A stretch of 64,000 nt of DNA. It comes from Ravibacter sp964559125 (lineage in GTDB: Bacteria > Bacteroidota > Bacteroidia > Cytophagales > Spirosomataceae). The translations under genes were made by a program, and so were the position numbers. A model generated the notes under the pieces. It was given only the letters and a program-made list of their open reading frames with translations. It did no database searches and was not told the DNA's origin. The stretch is taken from NCBI GenBank assembly GCA_964559125.1, contig CAZLGW010000027.1:13102-77101 (forward strand). The letters run 5' to 3'. The stretch's first letter is position 1, and each line of letters begins with the position of its first letter. Positions 58,986-64,000 of this stretch are shown one piece after another.

Positions 58986-60893
58986 ATGAAGGAGAACAGA
59001 CGGAATTTTCTGAAGGCCATAGGGCTTTCATCCGGCGCTTTTTTTATAGATCCTTTTGAAGAAACCGCAGTACCGGTTGAAAAAGTGATGAACGCCCCGG
59101 TAAAAGGCCTGGATATCTATAAAAAGAGGATAATCAATACCGATATAGTCGTAGCCGGCGGCGGTATGTCCGGGATTTGCGCCGCCCTGGCAGCAGCTCG
59201 CAACGGCGCTAAGGTTGTCTTGATCCAGAATCGCTCGAGACTGGGCGGGAATGCAAGCAGCGAGATCAGGATGCATATTTCCGGGTCCAGCGCACTCCAG
59301 CAGGTTTGGCGGGAGACGGGCATACTGGAGGAAATCATGCTGGACGACGCGGTGCTCAACCAGCAGAATGCCTACCCGATGTTCGATTTTGTGATGTATG
59401 ATAAGGTGATAAACGAGCCGAATATTACCCTGCTGCTCGATACAGCCCTTTTCGATGCCAAAGCCACCGGCAGGAAGGTCCGGACAATCACAGCTCTCTG
59501 CTCACCCACAGAAGAAATCTATGAAATTACAGCAAAGCATTTTGCCGATTGTACCGGCGACGGTACGCTGGCTGCGCTGGTAGGGGCCGAAAGCATGCGG
59601 GGAAGGGAGGCGGAAAGCAAATGGAATGAATCATTGGCTTTCCCGGAAGCAGATGAGAAAGGAATGGGAAACAGCCTTCTTTTCATGGCCGATAATTTTA
59701 AAAAGCCGATGCCGTTTACAGCTCCCAAATGGGCGAGGAAATTCCAATACGAAGATTTTCGCCACAGAGGGGTCAGCTCATTTGAATACGGCTATTGGTG
59801 GATAGAGTTGGGTGGTGAATATGACGCTGTAGGCGACGGACAGAAGCTGCATAAAGAATTATTGGCTATTCTGTTCGGAGTTTGGGATTATATCAAAAAT
59901 TCGGGGAATCATCCTGAGTCGGAAACCTGGGCACTTACCTGGGTGGGGATGATCCAGGGAAAAAGGGAAAGCCGCAGGATCGTGGGCGACCTGATCATGA
60001 CGCAGAGGGACATACAGATTCCGCAGGAATATGCCGATGGGGTGGCGTATGGAGGGTGGTCGCTGGATGATCATCCACCTGCCGGGATGGATGATACTTC
60101 GCTTAAGCCTGCACGGCAGGTTCCGCTTAAAGGTCCTTATCCGATTCCGTTGAGGGCTTTGTACAGCAAGGATTTTGACAACTTGTGGATGGCCGGAAGA
60201 AACATAAGCGTTTCGCACGTAGCATTGTCTTCGACAAGGGTAATGGCAACCTGCGCGACTCTGGGACAGGCAGTCGGAGCGGCGATGCAGCATGCGGTTG
60301 CTAAGAACATGACCGGAAGACAGATCGTCAATTCGGCTCCCGATATCGCACAGCTCCGCCAGACTTTGCTAAGGCAGGATCAGTCTATCCTTAACGTGGT
60401 GAACAATGACAGTAACGACTTGGCCCGGAAGGCCGCTGTTACCGCCTCCGCCGAGGAGCCTGAGCATAGGGCCGCCAGTGTGATTGACGGGATCAACAGG
60501 GATATCAAAGACGGGAAGTCGCATCAGTGGCGGGCAAGTGCGGAAGCCGGTAGGGAGCCATGGATCAGCCTGAAATGGAATTCGCCGGTGACTGTTGGCC
60601 GGGTGGAATTTACCTTCGATACCGGTCTCAATCGTTTCCTCAGGATTTCCGGCCAGAAGGTCGTGATGGAAAACCAGGTCCGCGGTGTACAGCCCGAAAC
60701 GGTGTCAGATTTTAAAATAGAGGGGATTCTTAACGGGAAAGTAGTATATTCGGATTTTGTGGCAAATAACTACTACCGCAAGCTGTCCGTAGCATTCAAC
60801 GCGGTGAAGGTCGACACTGTGAAAATAACCGTTACGAAGACACACGGGGATAAATTCGCAAGGATTTTCGAAATACGGTGCTATAACGCCTGA
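58986..60893 (+). CDS. Tat-exported FAD-dependent oxidoreductase with C-terminal beta-sandwich
   Basis: A 635-residue oxidoreductase of the FAD-dependent PF12831 type. The N-terminus has a twin-arginine signal (NRRNFLKAIGLSSG). The FAD motif is GGGMSG (58-63), followed by LGGNASSEIRMH, DCTGDGTLAALVG and LWMAGRNISVSHVALSSTRVMATCATLGQAVG. Residues about 490-635 form a discoidin-like sandwich (AASVIDGINRDIKDGKSHQWRAS, VGRVEFTFDTGLNR) that may bind sugar. It would be exported folded with its FAD. It may oxidise a hydroxyl of a carbohydrate; the electron acceptor is unknown. It is flanked by the unknown C-x4-C protein genes. Confidence 0.85.
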   Translation: MKENRRNFLKAIGLSSGAFFIDPFEETAVPVEKVMNAPVKGLDIYKKRIINTDIVVAGGGMSGICAALAAARNGAKVVLIQNRSRLGGNASSEIRMHISGSSALQQVWRETGILEEIMLDDAVLNQQNAYPMFDFVMYDKVINEPNITLLLDTALFDAKATGRKVRTITALCSPTEEIYEITAKHFADCTGDGTLAALVGAESMRGREAESKWNESLAFPEADEKGMGNSLLFMADNFKKPMPFTAPKWARKFQYEDFRHRGVSSFEYGYWWIELGGEYDAVGDGQKLHKELLAILFGVWDYIKNSGNHPESETWALTWVGMIQGKRESRRIVGDLIMTQRDIQIPQEYADGVAYGGWSLDDHPPAGMDDTSLKPARQVPLKGPYPIPLRALYSKDFDNLWMAGRNISVSHVALSSTRVMATCATLGQAVGAAMQHAVAKNMTGRQIVNSAPDIAQLRQTLLRQDQSILNVVNNDSNDLARKAAVTASAEEPEHRAASVIDGINRDIKDGKSHQWRASAEAGREPWISLKWNSPVTVGRVEFTFDTGLNRFLRISGQKVVMENQVRGVQPETVSDFKIEGILNGKVVYSDFVANNYYRKLSVAFNAVKVDTVKITVTKTHGDKFARIFEIRCYNA

Positions 60894-60908
60894 ATTGCCC
60901 CCGGTGAA

Positions 60909-60934
60909 TTTCCTCCGGTTTCAACCGGAGGAAA
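60909..60934 (+). terminator. Hairpin between the two FAD oxidoreductase genes
   Basis: TTTCCTCCGGTT pairs with AACCGGAGGAAA (12-base stem, two-base loop as written). A T-rich stretch follows. It lies 15 bases after the first oxidoreductase stop and likely gives partial termination. Confidence 0.6.
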
Positions 60935-60983
60935 CCTTTATATATTTCTTTTATAGTTTTTTTCTAAGATTAAGTCATTTGAA

Positions 60984-62756
60984 ATGAGGTATTTGTTCTC
61001 TCTATTTTTCGCATTATCCATAACAGGCGCCTTTGCACAATCTCTCCTGATAGAAGCCGAGAGCTTCCAGGAAAAAGGCGGATGGGTAGTGGATCCCCAG
61101 TTTGTCGAACAGATGGGATCTCCTTATTTGCTGGCGCATGGCCTGGGAGAACCGGTTGAAAATGCCGTCGCCACGGTGAATTTCAAAGAAGGAGGAAAGT
61201 ACCATGTATGGGTACGGACTAAAAACTGGGTTCCGGGTAACTGGACTCCCCCGGGGCGTTTCAAGCTGAAGGTGGCGAACCAGCTACTGGTTACAGAATT
61301 TGGGAAAGAGCCTATGTGGGGTTGGGAATACGGTGGCGAAGCGACAGTCCAGAAAGGGAATAACAAGCTGGAGCTGGTAGACCTGACCGGGTTTGACGGG
61401 CGCTGTGACGCTATTTATTTCAGCAGGCAGCAGCAGGCGCCGCCTTCGGAGCTGGCTGAGCTGGCCGGGTGGCGGCTGAAGGTTACGCAAAAGCCTGCAA
61501 AGCCCGAAAGGACAATGAAATTTGATTATGTAGTGGTAGGGGGTGGTATTGCCGGTTGTGCCAGCGCTATAGCTGCCGCCGAACAGGGGTTGCGGGTAGC
61601 CCTGATCCACGATCGCCCGGTATTGGGCGGTAATGCAAGCAGTGAAATACGGGTGCATACACTGGGTATTTACGGGCATTTCGAGCGGATCCTGAGAATG
61701 CTCGATACCAAGCATTACCCCAATGGGTCGCCGGAAGCCTATGCCGAAGACCAGAAACGGCACCGCAACATAGCCAGGTACGATAATATCGAGGTTTTCC
61801 TTAACTGGAGGGCATACGATGCAGAGGCTGTAAACAATAAAGTCCAGTCGGTAGACGCCGGCAATACGCATACGGGCGAGAGGATACGTTTTACCGCGCC
61901 TTATTTTGCTGATTGTACCGGCGATGGCTGGATCGGCTTCTGGGCGGGCGCCGAGTTTATGTACGGGCGCGAGGCCGCCAGTAAATTCAACGAGAACTGG
62001 GACGAGTTCGGCGAGCTGTGGAGCCCTGAAGTGGAAGACAATGCGGTAATGGGGTCTTCCGTTCTCTGGAGATCTTATTCCGACGACAAGCATCATCAGT
62101 TCCCCGACCTTCCCTGGACCAGGGATGTGGTAGGTGACTACGCTGCCAACCAGGGAGAGTGGCAGTGGGAATATTCTAACACCGACATGCACCAGATCGA
62201 CGATGCGGAGGCGATAAGAGACCACATGCTGAGGGCGATATACGGTTCATTTGCGAACTATAAAAAACAGCCGAAGACAGAAAGACAGCGTCTCGAATGG
62301 GTATCATACCTGGTAGGGAAGAGAGAATCCAGGCGGTTGCTCGGCGATCATATTTTTACATTCAACGATGCTAAAAACCGGACTCCTTTCCCCGATTCGG
62401 TGGTGATGGAGACCAGGGAGGTAGACGTTCATTTCCAGGAGAATCTCGTGGATCCGACTAAGCCGGATTTTCTTTCGAAAGCAATGTTTTATAAAACCGG
62501 GAAATACTACATCCCTTACCGCAGCCTGTATTCTAAAAATATCGATAACCTCTTTATGGCCGGGCGCTGCTTCAGCACTTCGCATGTAGGGCTGGGAGGC
62601 CCCAGGGTGATGAAGACAACCGGCCAGATGGGCGCTGCCGTCGGTTTTGCCGCGTCGCTATGCTTTAAGTACCGCCTTAAGCCGCGGGAATTGTACGAAA
62701 AACGCCTGGATGAGTACATGAGCCTTATCCAGCAGCAAAAAATAGGTTATAACTAA
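60984..62756 (+). CDS. Secreted FAD-dependent oxidoreductase with N-terminal CBM-like domain
   Basis: A 590-residue oxidoreductase with a Sec signal peptide (ending FAQ). Residues 20-150 form a beta-sandwich (LLIEAESFQEKGGWVVD, GKYHVWVRTKNWVPGNW, AIYFSR) like carbohydrate-binding modules. The FAD domain follows with GGGIAG (186-191), LGGNASSEIRVHTLG, DCTGDGWIGFWAG, LVGKRESRRLLGD and FMAGRCFSTSHVGLGGPRVMKT. It is a paralogue of the previous oxidoreductase with the sandwich at the other end and a Sec rather than Tat signal. It likely acts on the same or a related sugar. Ten bases separate it from the next gene. Confidence 0.85.
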   Translation: MRYLFSLFFALSITGAFAQSLLIEAESFQEKGGWVVDPQFVEQMGSPYLLAHGLGEPVENAVATVNFKEGGKYHVWVRTKNWVPGNWTPPGRFKLKVANQLLVTEFGKEPMWGWEYGGEATVQKGNNKLELVDLTGFDGRCDAIYFSRQQQAPPSELAELAGWRLKVTQKPAKPERTMKFDYVVVGGGIAGCASAIAAAEQGLRVALIHDRPVLGGNASSEIRVHTLGIYGHFERILRMLDTKHYPNGSPEAYAEDQKRHRNIARYDNIEVFLNWRAYDAEAVNNKVQSVDAGNTHTGERIRFTAPYFADCTGDGWIGFWAGAEFMYGREAASKFNENWDEFGELWSPEVEDNAVMGSSVLWRSYSDDKHHQFPDLPWTRDVVGDYAANQGEWQWEYSNTDMHQIDDAEAIRDHMLRAIYGSFANYKKQPKTERQRLEWVSYLVGKRESRRLLGDHIFTFNDAKNRTPFPDSVVMETREVDVHFQENLVDPTKPDFLSKAMFYKTGKYYIPYRSLYSKNIDNLFMAGRCFSTSHVGLGGPRVMKTTGQMGAAVGFAASLCFKYRLKPRELYEKRLDEYMSLIQQQKIGYN

Positions 62757-62766
62757 ATCCGGAAGC

Positions 62767-63942
62767 ATGTCTTTCGCGGGAAAAGGCAGGAGTAGCGGGA
62801 AGAACGGCCAGGGAAGGAGAGCTAAGCAGATGACGCTTTTGCTGACCTCGCTGGCCGTGCTTTGGTCTTTATGCCTCAGCGCCCGCGACGCGTCCGATAC
62901 CGTCCGTACCCGGCATCCGTTGAAAGTGAACGGGACATGGCCGGACTACCAGCTGTATACGGCCGATCCTTTGATCCGGTTTGAAGATACGCTCGGCGTC
63001 ATACACCGGATCGGCAGACTTACCGATATAAACAGGACGCCCGAGGGGTATGTCAGCCATATCGAAACGCCGGTGTGCAGCGATACGCTCTGCGCTCTGA
63101 TGGACATCCGGATGTTCTGGACTCTTTCAGGCTCTTACTGGGGATATGATACCATTCCCCGGAAGCCGCTTACCAAGAACGATCATTTAAAATTTGACGA
63201 AAAAGACTACGAAAAGCTGCATGAGCTGCTGATGGACGAGCAATCGATCCTGAGAAGAAGGCATAAGGACGATCTTTTTGACAAGGAAAGCACCCGTGTA
63301 TCTAATGTAGTGGATGCCGTTACGGGAGCTACTGCGAAGGAAGTAAAGGAAGCGGTGGTAGACGGGGCCGTGTATTCGTCGTATACGATCTATCACCTGG
63401 TACACAGCCAGCTCGCAGCCGTAATACGGGACGACGTCAGGAAAAACCTGCTTCCCGGGCTGACAGATAAGCTTATCAATTCTGAAAAAGTAGATGAGCG
63501 GATATTCCTGATGAAGGAGCTGGATGGAGGGCAACTACATGCCTACACCGGGAAAATGATCGAAACGATCCCGATGGCAGTCCCGAGAGACCGGCTGTAC
63601 ATCATGAAAAAACTACCTTCGACCGCCTGGAACCGGCGGGACGTCCAGGTGCCGGTATCGGAAATGGCTGAGCAACTCGACATCCATAGCCTGTCGCACT
63701 TTCTGAACCAGCTGAAGGCTGCCGATACCCTGCATGTTGATTGTCTCAGGAAGCTCAGCGAAAGGCTACCCTATTTCAGTGTAAACCAGGTCAGGACGTA
63801 TCTTTCCCTGCTGGAGAGAGACCCGGAGTTCCTGAGAGATCCGGCGATAGTGACGGCCGTGAAAAAGACTGCCGCCGATCCTGCGTATCAGTATCGCTCC
63901 TATCTCGATTCTTTTCTTGCTAAAAATCAGCTGGTGCCGTAG
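62767..63942 (+). CDS. Unknown protein with C-x4-C and FMN-attachment-like motif, paralogue 2
   Basis: A 391-residue paralogue of the 343-residue protein. A basic N-terminus leads into a signal-like stretch (MTLLLTSLAVLWSLCLSA); an ATG at residue 22 is an alternative start. It has Cys104-x4-Cys109 (TPVCSDTLC), then LHELLMDEQSILRRRHKDDLFDKES and VVDAVTGATAKEVKEAVVDGAVYSSYTIYHLV. DAVTGATAK (183-191) agrees well with the D-x-x-[ST]-G-A-T flavin-attachment motif of FMN-binding domains. The C-terminal 190 residues are helical, like HEAT repeats. It follows the second FAD oxidoreductase and is most probably a partner of it. Confidence 0.6.
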   Translation: MSFAGKGRSSGKNGQGRRAKQMTLLLTSLAVLWSLCLSARDASDTVRTRHPLKVNGTWPDYQLYTADPLIRFEDTLGVIHRIGRLTDINRTPEGYVSHIETPVCSDTLCALMDIRMFWTLSGSYWGYDTIPRKPLTKNDHLKFDEKDYEKLHELLMDEQSILRRRHKDDLFDKESTRVSNVVDAVTGATAKEVKEAVVDGAVYSSYTIYHLVHSQLAAVIRDDVRKNLLPGLTDKLINSEKVDERIFLMKELDGGQLHAYTGKMIETIPMAVPRDRLYIMKKLPSTAWNRRDVQVPVSEMAEQLDIHSLSHFLNQLKAADTLHVDCLRKLSERLPYFSVNQVRTYLSLLERDPEFLRDPAIVTAVKKTAADPAYQYRSYLDSFLAKNQLVP

Positions 63943-64000
63943 AGGTTGTAGGACTGAAGATATGATTTTCAACCCCACTATTTGTACATTAGATTTCCGG

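Overview
The window is a piece of a chromosome from a member of the Bacteroidota, probably of the Sphingobacteriia/Cytophagia type. The evidence is two SusC/SusD pairs, a FecI-type sigma factor with a FecR anti-sigma factor, lipoproteins, a C-terminal type IX secretion tail, and promoters of the TTG/TAnnTTTG form. Base composition is near 50% G+C, apart from a clearly AT-richer toxin-antitoxin pair near 32.5 kb. I see no rRNA, tRNA, CRISPR array or insertion sequence.

Region A (1-26.6 kb, all on the minus strand) reads like one very long glycan or sugar-acid utilisation operon. It starts with susC and susD, followed by four tandem paralogues of a secreted beta-propeller hydrolase-like family, a Tat-exported protein of unknown function and four tandem BNR/sialidase-like proteins (one fused to a second, YVTN-type propeller). 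A Tat-exported SGNH hydrolase comes next, then cytoplasmic catabolic enzymes: a metallo-deacylase fused to an SDR dehydrogenase, a PLP-dependent threonine-synthase-like lyase, a DHDPS/N-acetylneuraminate-lyase family aldolase, an RraA-type protein, a RidA-type deaminase, an M81/MlrC-type protein, an SMP-30 lactonase and a Kelch mutarotase cut by the window edge. Many of the genes overlap by 1-17 bases. A GntR/FadR-type regulator is transcribed divergently, and a palindrome fitting the GntR operator pattern overlaps the susC -7 element.

Region B (26.8-42.0 kb) is mixed: the GntR regulator, a large CotH-kinase/lamin-tail protein with a type IX tail, a zinc alcohol dehydrogenase, a PIN toxin-antitoxin pair, a GH2 enzyme, an acetolactate decarboxylase predicted to be a lipoprotein, an outer-membrane protein, a heptose-7-phosphate kinase, a ribosome hibernation factor, a DUF4286 protein, a dimethylformamidase-like protein and a DUF1080 lipoprotein.

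Region C (42.2-49.2 kb, plus strand) is the most unusual part. An AraC-type regulator is followed by what looks like a complete chaperone-usher-like surface fibre system: a frame-broken subunit-like gene, an intact subunit gene with a strong terminator after it, a PapD-like chaperone, a two-domain adhesin whose C-terminal half resembles the subunit, and a 956-residue usher-like outer-membrane protein. Bacteroidota normally build type V pili, so this arrangement deserves attention.

Region D (49.2-64 kb, plus strand) is a second utilisation locus under sigma/anti-sigma control: FecI, FecR, an STN-containing SusC, SusD, an exported cytosolic-carboxypeptidase-like M14 protein, and two FAD-dependent oxidoreductases flanked by two paralogous proteins. 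The paralogues share a C-x4-C pair and a sequence resembling the FMN-attachment motif of FMN-binding domains. This suggests a periplasmic flavin redox module. A 21-codon remnant of a sulfatase N-terminus lies just before the sigma factor.
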